DNA of 51,220 bases from contig JAGCWA010000022.1 of NCBI GenBank assembly GCA_017962085.1, forward strand, positions 1-51,220, given 5' to 3'. The position numbers and the translations under genes were made by a program. Below, piece after piece: positions 41,685 to 49,412 of this stretch. How positions within the stretch are numbered: the stretch's first letter is position 1; each line of letters opens with the position of its first letter. The DNA comes from Paludibacteraceae bacterium (GTDB lineage Bacteria; Bacteroidota; Bacteroidia; Bacteroidales; Paludibacteraceae). The notes under the pieces are model-generated. The model did not search any database and was not told the DNA's origin. It saw nothing but the letters and a program-made list of their open reading frames with translations.

Positions 41685-41869
41685 TCATCTCGCCACGCTA
41701 ACCGATTCCGCACTCAGCTCAGAGCACATAAATTCGTAGGCCTCCGAATCGTACGGAAACGTAGGACAGCCTCCTCCTTCTCCTTGTCCGTGGCGCCCTT
41801 CCTAGTCAGCAATGAGTCCTTCTTCCACTCCTGAAACAACAGTTCTATTTTTTTCTTATCCACAGCCAT
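41685..41869 (-). pseudogene. Remnant H of a TerB-J array gene (internal deletion plus frameshift)
   Basis: Translating from the ATG at 41869 gives MAVDKKKIELLFQEWKKDSL then LTRKGA, the N-terminal motif of the array. It then jumps directly into TDKEKEEAVLRFRTI, the last helix of the J domain. About 1 kb encoding the membrane, PH-like, TerB-like and HPD parts is missing. One base is also lost (ATCACG of the siblings reads ATTCG), so the reading frame leaves the family ending, although EAYEFMCSELSAESVSVAR can still be read in the old frame to 41685. The remnant starts 16 bases after the stop of member I, the same tight arrangement as B after C. Confidence 0.88.
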
Positions 41870-41885
41870 ACATCCACGTATTAAA

Positions 41886-43088
41886 TCACCTCGCCACGTT
41901 GACAGGCTCAGCGCTCAACTCCGCGCACAAGAAATCATAGGCCTCCGTAATGGCACGGAAGCGTTGCGTCACCTCCTCCCGTTCCGCCAACGTGGCAGTG
42001 GACGGCAGAGTATCCGGGTGGCAGGTCTTCACCAGCATGCGATAAGCGCTCTTCACCTCCTCTAACGTGGCATCCGTCTTCAGATCCAGCAAATTGTAGG
42101 CCTCCCGTTTGCGGCTGGAATAGACGGAACGGTAACGTTCACGCTGCTTCGCATATGCGTCGTTCTCGGACTGACCGCTAGACTGCTCCTGCTTCAACGC
42201 CTCGTACTGATACTTCAGCGAGAGGAGGTCCCAATCCTTGATGCAGAGGTAATAGGCGATGCGGGAGAGATAGTCCAACTCCTCATCGTCCACCGTGCCA
42301 TCGCTCGCATAGGCGCACTCGAAAAGGCGAGACAGGAGCTCCAGGCGGTCGGCATAATCCACAGCCTTATCCTGCATGATGGCCAAACAAACATTGATAT
42401 ACCCCATATTCGCGGGGAGTGTGTTCGCCTGCCGATGTTTATTATACAAACCAATCTGTTCGGAGATGTCTTTTTTGCAATTATACACACCGTATTTCGA
42501 CTCCGTGAGATACTTCAACGCGCATTGGGTCTCCGCCGACTGATACTGGGGATCCGACTTCAACGAGATCACATTCGCGAAGAGTTGTATCATCTTCTCA
42601 TAATACAATTCATTGATGAATAACGGTTTAAAACCCGAACAAAACAACCGGTTCAGACATTCGAACTTTTTATTAACGCCACTAGTTTCATTAAAGGAGA
42701 CTTCACTCTTCTTAAAGTAGATGCGCAACGTCCTGACCCAAACCTTATCTTTCTTTTTGTATTGCAGGGTATGCGTAACCTTCTCCAAGTCAGAATAATA
42801 TACCTTACGATTAAAAAGACCGAACAAGTAGGAATAATCCATACGATCCTTGTGAAATTTCTTGGAAGGGAAAAGCACCACAAACACGAGAAGAATAAAT
42901 GCCAGCAAAGCAACCGCCAACATAAGATTTCCCAATTGCTCCTTGACATAAAAAAAAGTGGTCGCGGCAATAAACAAGGCAGAGGTTATCGTCCTAAAAC
43001 TGTTACCCATGCACAATGCGCCCTTACTCGACAGCAATTTCTTCTTCTTCCAACTCTCAAATAAACTTTCAATCTTCGCACTATCCAT
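41886..43088 (-). CDS. Membrane-anchored TerB-J domain protein, array member I
   Basis: 400 residues. MDSAKIESLFESWKKKKLLSSKGALCMGNS, two transmembrane helices (about 31-70), KFHKDRMDYSYLFGLFNRKVYYSDLEKVTH, LLSRLFECAYASDGTVDDEELDYLSRIA and RMLVKTCHPDTLPSTA (HPD near 357) follow. It resembles members C and E. It lacks the array promoter: the 130-base spacer to member J is unique, with only TATATTTA as a weak -7 candidate. It probably once led a two-gene unit with the now deleted H. Confidence 0.85.
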   Translation of the reverse strand: MDSAKIESLFESWKKKKLLSSKGALCMGNSFRTITSALFIAATTFFYVKEQLGNLMLAVALLAFILLVFVVLFPSKKFHKDRMDYSYLFGLFNRKVYYSDLEKVTHTLQYKKKDKVWVRTLRIYFKKSEVSFNETSGVNKKFECLNRLFCSGFKPLFINELYYEKMIQLFANVISLKSDPQYQSAETQCALKYLTESKYGVYNCKKDISEQIGLYNKHRQANTLPANMGYINVCLAIMQDKAVDYADRLELLSRLFECAYASDGTVDDEELDYLSRIAYYLCIKDWDLLSLKYQYEALKQEQSSGQSENDAYAKQRERYRSVYSSRKREAYNLLDLKTDATLEEVKSAYRMLVKTCHPDTLPSTATLAEREEVTQRFRAITEAYDFLCAELSAEPVNVAR

Positions 43089-43218
43089 AATAATAATTCT
43101 TTACTCGAAAAATCAAGTAAATATAACAAAACGGAACGAATTCAGGAAATAAAAATAGGGAAATACGAAGCATTCAGGGAACATATTCTTTTGCCTCTCC
43201 GGGGGCGTACCGCCCACA

Positions 43219-44370
43219 TCATTTTGCCTCAACGATCGGTTCGGCGCTCAACTCCGCACACAAAAAATCATACGCCTCCGTAAGTGTGCGGAAGCGCAGG
43301 GTTGCCTCCGCCTTCTCTTTTTCCGTAGCGGTAGGCGGCAGGGTGTCTGGGTGGCAGGTCTTCACCTGCGTTCGATAAGCAATCTTCACCTCCTCCAATG
43401 TGGCATTCTCCTTCAGTCCCAGCAGGTTGCAGGCCTCCTGCAGGCAGTTCGAGTAAACAGACTGGCGACGTTCCTGTCGCTTCGAGTTTTCCGTATTTTC
43501 CCGTCGGTCCTTCGCCTGACCCTTCGTTTCGAAACGATACTTCAGCGAGAGGAAGTCCCATTTCTCGATATACAAGCGGGAAGCTATTTGCGCCAGGGAC
43601 ACCAACTCCTCTTCATCCACCATGTCATCGCTCGCATAAGCGCACGCAAAAAGATGGTACAATATGGTCATGCGCTCTTCATAGGAGGAATTACCAGCCA
43701 TGATAGACGAACAGATGTATTTGTAGTCTTCCTCTTCCGGAATGCTATCCTGCAACTTATATTCGTTGAAATAGTCCACCATATCAGTAAGTTTGTCAGG
43801 ATAACCATTAGAATGGAACTTCGGATCGGAAAAATAATTCAGGGCAGATTTCAGGCCTTCCGATTGATACTGCACATCATCTCTCAGGGTGATCACATCC
43901 GCAAAGAGCCTCAACGCATTATCACACAGAGGCTGATTGAGATATTCCGATTCGAAACATGTACGGAAGAAAGGAAACAATTTTTCGCTCACAGAGATAG
44001 AACGATTGTCCTTAAATTCAAGACGCATATGGTTGTTCGGCAACTCCCTCACACAAACCAAATCGGAATAGTAGAAACATTGCACATTCTCTTCCCAAGG
44101 CTGATGTTTTTCAATACGATCCTTGTAAACGAGCGTAACAGGGTGGATTCCCATCCATGAAAACAAGAGCGCCATACCAGACAACAACGCCAGGATCTTA
44201 AAAATCAACAAAGTGGGGACTGCCCCAACAACTATAATAGCCAACAAGAAAAGATAGAGGAGTCTCCATTCTGAAATGAACTTCGGAACAATCTTCATCG
44301 CTCCGTCCTTCGTCAAATCATTCTCCCTTGAAAAATTATCAAAGTATATGTCTATCCGTTTTTTGTTCAT
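43219..44370 (-). CDS. Membrane-anchored TerB-J domain protein, array member J
   Basis: 383 residues from the ATG at 44370, the shortest intact member. MNKKRIDIYFDNFSRENDLTKDGAMKIVPKF is the most divergent version of the N-terminal motif. Two transmembrane helices (about 37-75), LVYKDRIEKHQPWEENVQCFYYSDLVCV, LYHLFACAYASDDMVDEEELVSLAQIA and RTQVKTCHPDTLPPTA (HPD near 340) follow. The ending AEPIVEAK also differs from AEPVSVAR. Confidence 0.84.
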   Translation of the reverse strand: MNKKRIDIYFDNFSRENDLTKDGAMKIVPKFISEWRLLYLFLLAIIVVGAVPTLLIFKILALLSGMALLFSWMGIHPVTLVYKDRIEKHQPWEENVQCFYYSDLVCVRELPNNHMRLEFKDNRSISVSEKLFPFFRTCFESEYLNQPLCDNALRLFADVITLRDDVQYQSEGLKSALNYFSDPKFHSNGYPDKLTDMVDYFNEYKLQDSIPEEEDYKYICSSIMAGNSSYEERMTILYHLFACAYASDDMVDEEELVSLAQIASRLYIEKWDFLSLKYRFETKGQAKDRRENTENSKRQERRQSVYSNCLQEACNLLGLKENATLEEVKIAYRTQVKTCHPDTLPPTATEKEKAEATLRFRTLTEAYDFLCAELSAEPIVEAK

Positions 44371-44375
44371 GGTTT

Positions 44376-44383
44376 CAAAATTA
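44376..44383 (-). promoter_or_regulatory. Array promoter, member J (TAATTTTG)
   Basis: TAATTTTG-AAACC-ATG; short spacer class. Confidence 0.62.
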
Positions 44384-44421
44384 GCATATTTTTTACAAAT
44401 TCCGCACACACCCGTAGGTGA

Positions 44422-45813
44422 TCACCTCGCCACGCTAACCGGTTCGGCGCACAATTCCGCACACAAAAAATCGTAGGCCTCCGTGATCGTACGGAAACGG
44501 ATGGCGGCTTCCTCCCGCTCGCTATCCTTGGCATTAGGCGACAGGGTGTCCGGGTGGCAGGTCTTCACCAATTTACGGTAGGCGCTCTTCACCTCCTCCA
44601 GCGAGGCCTTCTCCTTCAATTCCAACACCTTATAGGCCTCCCGCAAACGGTTGGAATAGGCGGATTGGTAACGTTCGCTTTGCTGGGAGTTCTCCTTGCC
44701 ATTCCTCCTGCTCCGTTGTTGTTTCATGGCTTCGAAACTATACTTCAGCGAGAGGAAGTCCCAATCCCTGATACAGATGTAGTAAGCGATGTGGGAGAGG
44801 CGGTCCAGCTCCACCACGTCCACCATCTCCTCGCTCGCATAGGCGCATTCGAAGAGGTGCGACAGGAGATCCAGGCGAGCGTCGTAATCCACCCCTTTGT
44901 TCTTCAGGATAGACAAACATCTGCTGATGTAATCCTCGCTTGTAGGCATACGTTTCTGTGCCCTGTACTGATTGAACGTGTCAACCAGTTCCGAGAGCCT
45001 TCGAGTGTAATCATAGTCTTTGTACTTCGGCTCCGAGAAGTATTTCATGGCGCATTGCAGTCCATCCTGTTGGCTCTTGGGGTCACGTCCCAAGGTGATC
45101 ATGCCCGCATAGAGCCGCAACATATCCTCACACAAAGGCTCATTGACAAAGATTGGTTGAAAGGCGGAACCGAGCAGATGTAACACATCGCCCAACTTCG
45201 GAGAGTCTTTCAGCTCAACAGGCTTTTCCCTACCCTTAAACAGGATCCTTAGGCGGAACTCTTTCTTATCCAAATATGAGCACGTAATACTTTTTATGTC
45301 AGAATAAAAGCATTTTTCCTTAGGTCCAATCCAACCGGTAGAAACCACCAGATGATCCTTATGGAACAAATGGATAGGCTTATAAAACAAGAAAGGAAGA
45401 GCCGACGGTTCCCAACAGAAGTATAATATCGTCTCGGAGATGGTGGAACATTTAATCAGCACAGAATAGAGGAATCCAAGTATTCTTGAAAGCCTTCCAT
45501 TTCTGAAAACAAAATAGAGAAGAATGCATGTCGCAGATAAAAAGAGGAAAAAGAAATTGGATTCTGCACTTCTTCCCCAATGCATGAGGTCTAACAACCA
45601 GGAAGCACATAAGTATGGACCACCAAATATGACGAAAAGAAGGGCAACAAGGAGTAACAGGTAAAGTACTCCCACCACAAAAGCACCTGGCATACCAAGT
45701 AACATTCTAGCAACAGACACAAAATTCGGGTCCGCCCGCAGCGCACCCTTCTTCGTCAACATAGCCTTCTTTTGCCATTCCTTGAATATGTTCTCTATCT
45801 TTACCGTGTCCAT
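44422..45813 (-). CDS. Membrane-anchored TerB-J domain protein, array member K
   Basis: 463 residues from the ATG at 45813, the longest member. MDTVKIENIFKEWQKKAMLTKKGALRADPNF is followed by four hydrophobic segments over about 35-140, LFHKDHLVVSTGWIGPKEKCFYSDIKSI in the PH-like position, LLSHLFECAYASEEMVDVVELDRLSHIA and RKLVKTCHPDTLSPNA (HPD near 420). From about residue 155 to the end it is nearly identical to member L, while the membrane parts differ strongly. Confidence 0.86.
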   Translation of the reverse strand: MDTVKIENIFKEWQKKAMLTKKGALRADPNFVSVARMLLGMPGAFVVGVLYLLLLVALLFVIFGGPYLCASWLLDLMHWGRSAESNFFFLFLSATCILLYFVFRNGRLSRILGFLYSVLIKCSTISETILYFCWEPSALPFLFYKPIHLFHKDHLVVSTGWIGPKEKCFYSDIKSITCSYLDKKEFRLRILFKGREKPVELKDSPKLGDVLHLLGSAFQPIFVNEPLCEDMLRLYAGMITLGRDPKSQQDGLQCAMKYFSEPKYKDYDYTRRLSELVDTFNQYRAQKRMPTSEDYISRCLSILKNKGVDYDARLDLLSHLFECAYASEEMVDVVELDRLSHIAYYICIRDWDFLSLKYSFEAMKQQRSRRNGKENSQQSERYQSAYSNRLREAYKVLELKEKASLEEVKSAYRKLVKTCHPDTLSPNAKDSEREEAAIRFRTITEAYDFLCAELCAEPVSVAR

Positions 45814-45818
45814 GGGGT

Positions 45819-45826
45819 CAAAATTA
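45819..45826 (-). promoter_or_regulatory. Array promoter, member K (TAATTTTG)
   Basis: TAATTTTG-ACCCC-ATG: the element and spacing are kept although the five bases differ from the siblings; short spacer class. Confidence 0.62.
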
Positions 45827-45868
45827 GCATAAAATTTTTTTACAAATTCCGCACGCACCCGTAGGCAA

Positions 45869-47158
45869 TCACCTCGTCACGCTAACCGGTTCGGCGCACA
45901 ATTCCGCACACAAAAAATCATACGCCTCCGTGATTGTTCGGAAACGGATGGTGGCCTCCTCCCGCTCCTTATCCTTGGCGGTAGGCGGCAAGGTGTCCGG
46001 GTGGCAGCTCTTCACCAATTTGCGGTAGGCGCTCTTCACCTCCTCCAGCGAGGCTTTCTCCTTCAATTCCAGTATTTTATAAGCCTCCCGCAGACGGTTG
46101 GAATAGGCGGATTGGTAACGCTCGCTCTGCTGGGCGTTCTCCTTGCCATTCCTCCTGCTCCGTTGTTGTTTCATGGCTTCGAAACTATACTTCAACGAGA
46201 GGAAGTCCCACTCCCTGATACGGAAGTAGTAAGAGATGTGGGAGAGGCGGTCCAGCTCCACCACGTCCACCATCTCCTCGCTCGCATAGGCGCATTCGAA
46301 GAGGTGCGACAGGAGATCCAGGCGAGCGTCGTAATCCACCCCTTTGTTCTGTAGGACGGACAAACATCTGTTGACGTAATCCTCGCTTCCAGGCATACGC
46401 TTCTGTGCCCTGTACTGATTGAACGTGTCAACCAGTTCCGTGAGCCTTCGAGTGTAATCATAGTCTTTGTACTTCGGCTCCGAGAAGTATTTCATGGCGC
46501 ATCGCAGTCCATCCTGTTGGCTCTTGGGGTCACGTCCCAAGGTGATCATGTCCGCATAGAGCCGCAACATATCCTCACACAGAGGCTCATTGACAAAGAT
46601 TGGTTGAAAGGCGGAACCGAGCAGATGCAACACATCACCCAACTTCGGCGCAATCTCTACCTCAATAGGTTTTTTCCTCCCCTTAAACAGGATCCGTAGG
46701 AGGAATGCCTTCTTACTCAGACGTGAACATGTGATTTTTTCCATGTCAGAATAAAAACATTTTTCCTTAGGTCCAATCCAACCGGTAGAAACCACCAGAT
46801 GATCCTTATGGAACAGAAGAATAGGTTTAAAACACAAAACAGGGAGAAACAGAGGTTCAACAAGGGGGTAAAGTATCTTCTTGAAAGCATCTGAAGTTTT
46901 GGACAGCATTGAAAAGAATCGATCGAGGATATCTTTCTGCTTTCTCTTTCGGAGGTCCCAGTACAATGAAAAAAAATAAAGAGTCACGAGGAAAAACGGA
47001 ACAAAGATGATTAGCGACAGACAATATCCGCCCCCTCTGAGAAATACACTTCTAATGATAGACAGAAAAATCGGATCCACTTGTAGCGCACCTTTCTTCG
47101 TCAGCATAGATTTGTCTTGCCATTCCTTGAATATGTTCTCTATTTTTGCTGTGTCCAT
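45869..47158 (-). CDS. Membrane-anchored TerB-J domain protein, array member L
   Basis: 429 residues. MDTAKIENIFKEWQDKSMLTKKGALQVDPIF, a hydrophobic segment at about 41-65 and weaker ones to about 115, LFHKDHLVVSTGWIGPKEKCFYSDMEKI, LLSHLFECAYASEEMVDVVELDRLSHIS and RKLVKSCHPDTLPPTA (HPD near 386). First gene of the array in transcription order; the divergent Sel1 gene starts about 300 bases away. Confidence 0.86.
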   Translation of the reverse strand: MDTAKIENIFKEWQDKSMLTKKGALQVDPIFLSIIRSVFLRGGGYCLSLIIFVPFFLVTLYFFSLYWDLRKRKQKDILDRFFSMLSKTSDAFKKILYPLVEPLFLPVLCFKPILLFHKDHLVVSTGWIGPKEKCFYSDMEKITCSRLSKKAFLLRILFKGRKKPIEVEIAPKLGDVLHLLGSAFQPIFVNEPLCEDMLRLYADMITLGRDPKSQQDGLRCAMKYFSEPKYKDYDYTRRLTELVDTFNQYRAQKRMPGSEDYVNRCLSVLQNKGVDYDARLDLLSHLFECAYASEEMVDVVELDRLSHISYYFRIREWDFLSLKYSFEAMKQQRSRRNGKENAQQSERYQSAYSNRLREAYKILELKEKASLEEVKSAYRKLVKSCHPDTLPPTAKDKEREEATIRFRTITEAYDFLCAELCAEPVSVTR

Positions 47159-47163
47159 CGTTT

Positions 47164-47171
47164 CAAAATTA
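47164..47171 (-). promoter_or_regulatory. Array promoter, member L (TAATTTTG)
   Basis: TAATTTTG-AAACG-ATG; upstream spacer of the palindrome-bearing class. Confidence 0.65.
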
Positions 47172-47256
47172 GCATATTTTTTTGAAATATATTGTCATGG
47201 AACAGAAATGCAACAATCCTAAAAACAGTAACAATCCCAGGTCCGACATTTGCGCG

Positions 47257-47278
47257 GAGACGATGTGCACATCGTCTC
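47257..47278. repeat. Palindromic repeat, copy 3
   Basis: Perfect 22-bp palindrome (GAGACGATGTG and its complement) between member L and the divergent Sel1 gene. Confidence 0.85.
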
Positions 47279-47415
47279 TACGATGGCACGCACCTACCCC
47301 ACCCACAAAATTCAATACAACACACAATCCCTAAAAAAAGGCATAATTCATCGACAATAATAGGGCATTCACCTAAAGATTCAATCATAATATTTTGGCA
47401 TTCAATCGATTTAAT

Positions 47416-47423
47416 TAATTTTG
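47416..47423 (+). promoter_or_regulatory. -7 element TAATTTTG for the Sel1 gene
   Basis: TAnnTTTG match 33 bases before the ATG at 47457. A TTG at 47395-47397 lies 18 bases upstream, near the usual -33 spacing. Confidence 0.65.
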
Positions 47424-47456
47424 CGGTGAATTTTAACCAAACACACACCAAGTATC

Positions 47457-49226
47457 ATGGAATGCACTTTTCACAGGAAACACATCTTAGTAGTACTAAG
47501 CTTCTTTGCCTGTTGTGTTTGTGGAAATGCGAATGACCAAGAGGGTTCGGCACCCGGCGCTGTGATTCCGTCGGCGGAAGAGCTCTTCCAAAAAGGGGAC
47601 TCATTGTATCAGCAGAAGGTATACGACACCGCATTCTTCCAATTCGGAGAGGCGGCGAAACTAGGACATATCCAAGCCCAATACCGCTACGGTTCTTGCC
47701 TGCAACAGGGAAAAGGCACCCCAGCCGACAGCAAGGAGGCCCTCGTATGGTACAAGAAGGCGGCAGAGCAAGGCTTGGTGGAGGCGCAACACAAAGTCGC
47801 CCTCTGTCTGGAAGGTGGAATAGGTTCCGAGAAGGACACGACGGAGGCCCTGCAATGGTACAAGAAAGCGGCGCAACAGCAACATAGCCAATCACAGAAG
47901 ATATTGGGAGACCGCTACGCGGAAGGGAAAGGCGTGGCGCAAGACCTCAAGGAGGCTCTCAACTGGTACACCCAAGCGGCGGAACAAGGCCTTGCGGAGG
48001 CGCAATACAAATTGGGCGATTGCTTCATGTACGGACGAGGCACCGTCAGGAATACGGAAGAGGGTGCGCATTGGTACCGCAAAGCAGCCGACCAAGGATA
48101 TGCGCAGGCGCAATGCGCGCTCGGCAACTGCTACAAAGAGGGTGTCGGCACAGACCCTAACCCTCGCCTCGCCTTCCGTTGGATCCGCATGGCGGCGGAG
48201 CAAGGCCTGACCAAGGCGCAGAACGACCTAGGCGTATGCTACGAGCAAGCCATCGGAACAGACAAGAACGAACGGGAGGCGGCCAACCTCTACACCAAGG
48301 CGGCACAGAAAGGATATGCGGAGGCGCAATGCAACCTCGGCGCCTGCTACGAGAAGGGTCATGGCGTCACCAAGAACTATGCGGAGGCGATCGCCTGGTA
48401 CAAGAAAGCGGCCGAGCAAGGCAACGCCCAAGCGCAATGCCAAATAGCGATGTGCTACAAGAACGGCAACGGCGTGACCAAGAGCACCGCCGAGATGATC
48501 AATTGGTACAAAAAGGCGGCCGAGCAAGGCAACGCCCAAGCGCAATGCAACCTCGGCAACTGCTACGAACGTGGAGACGGTGTGTTCAAGAACTACTCGG
48601 AGGCGGCTTTCTGGTACAGGAAAGCGGCGCAACAGGAATACGCGGAGGCGCAATTCCACCTCGGCAACCTATGCTACAACGGCTTGGGCATGGAAAAGGA
48701 CGTAGAGGAGGCAGTCAACTGGTACCAGAAGGCGGCGGAACGAGGCTATGCGACCGCACAATTCAACTTAGGCTCCTGCTACTACAACGGAATCGGCACA
48801 GAGAAAGATATCCCTACAGCGATCAACTGGTTCAAGAAGGCGGCGGAACAGAACGACGCCATGGCGCAATCCTTCCTCGGCTACTGCTACGAAAACGGAT
48901 TCGGGGTGGAAATGGACGAGACGGAGGTAGCCAAATGGTACGGCAAGGCGGCAAGGCAAGGTGACGCGAAAGCGCAGTACAAGTTAGGCGTATGCTACTA
49001 CAAAGGGAATGGTATCCAACAGAACTACGAGGAGGCCGTCAACTGGTTCAGGAAAGCGGCCGAGCAGGGCTACGTCAGCGCACAACACAACCTCGGTGTC
49101 TGCTACGACAACGGATATGGCACGGAGCAAGACCACAAGGAGGCGGTCGTTTGGTACAAAAAGGCCGCTAAGCAGGGCGACGTCTCTTCGCAAAGGGTGC
49201 TGAGGAATAAGGGGATCAGTTGGTAG
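47457..49226 (+). CDS. Exported Sel1-repeat protein
   Basis: 589 residues. The N-terminus is a signal peptide (HILVVLSFFACCVCGNA); the cysteines make lipidation possible but no ideal lipobox is present. The rest is 14 consecutive Sel1 units, nearly all exactly 36 residues, following AAEQGxAxAQxxLGxCYxxGxGVxKDxxEAxxWYKK, then a partial unit. Sel1 repeats are TPR-like alpha-solenoids that bind proteins. It diverges from the first J-domain gene of the array; a working link (both are protein-interaction systems) is plausible but unproven. A bidirectional terminator follows. Confidence 0.92.
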   Translation: MECTFHRKHILVVLSFFACCVCGNANDQEGSAPGAVIPSAEELFQKGDSLYQQKVYDTAFFQFGEAAKLGHIQAQYRYGSCLQQGKGTPADSKEALVWYKKAAEQGLVEAQHKVALCLEGGIGSEKDTTEALQWYKKAAQQQHSQSQKILGDRYAEGKGVAQDLKEALNWYTQAAEQGLAEAQYKLGDCFMYGRGTVRNTEEGAHWYRKAADQGYAQAQCALGNCYKEGVGTDPNPRLAFRWIRMAAEQGLTKAQNDLGVCYEQAIGTDKNEREAANLYTKAAQKGYAEAQCNLGACYEKGHGVTKNYAEAIAWYKKAAEQGNAQAQCQIAMCYKNGNGVTKSTAEMINWYKKAAEQGNAQAQCNLGNCYERGDGVFKNYSEAAFWYRKAAQQEYAEAQFHLGNLCYNGLGMEKDVEEAVNWYQKAAERGYATAQFNLGSCYYNGIGTEKDIPTAINWFKKAAEQNDAMAQSFLGYCYENGFGVEMDETEVAKWYGKAARQGDAKAQYKLGVCYYKGNGIQQNYEEAVNWFRKAAEQGYVSAQHNLGVCYDNGYGTEQDHKEAVVWYKKAAKQGDVSSQRVLRNKGISW

Positions 49227-49292
49227 GAGACAATTTTGAATTAAGAATTTTGAATTAAGAATTAAGAATCAGATTGTCATCCTGTTACGGTA

Positions 49293-49314
49293 GAGACGAT
49301 GTGCACATCGTCTC
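49293..49314. repeat. Palindromic repeat, copy 4
   Basis: Perfect 22-bp palindrome, same sequence as at 47257-47278, here between the Sel1 gene and its terminator. Confidence 0.85.
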
Positions 49315-49321
49315 CACAAAA

Positions 49322-49359
49322 GAAGCGGAGATGCTCCAAGGGTAGAGCATCCCCGCTTC
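49322..49359. terminator. Bidirectional terminator between Sel1 and GH16 genes
   Basis: Stem GAAGCGG-A-GATGCTC with GAGCATC-C-CCGCTTC (one mismatch), 8-base loop. CTTTATCTTT follows on the plus strand and TTTTG on the minus strand. It serves two convergent genes. Confidence 0.8.
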
Positions 49360-49412
49360 CTTTATCTTTCAATAATCCATGGGCCACGCAAAGCCGATGG
49401 ATCTTAAATAGC

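Noticed and set aside
33711-44160. Long open frames on the plus strand opposite every J-domain gene, with a shared opening MAGLHLRxVGxLHLLQRG
   Set aside because: They are exact antisense of the conserved J-domain codons, so their similarity simply follows the paralogy. They lack promoters and lose their frame where the sense proteins diverge.
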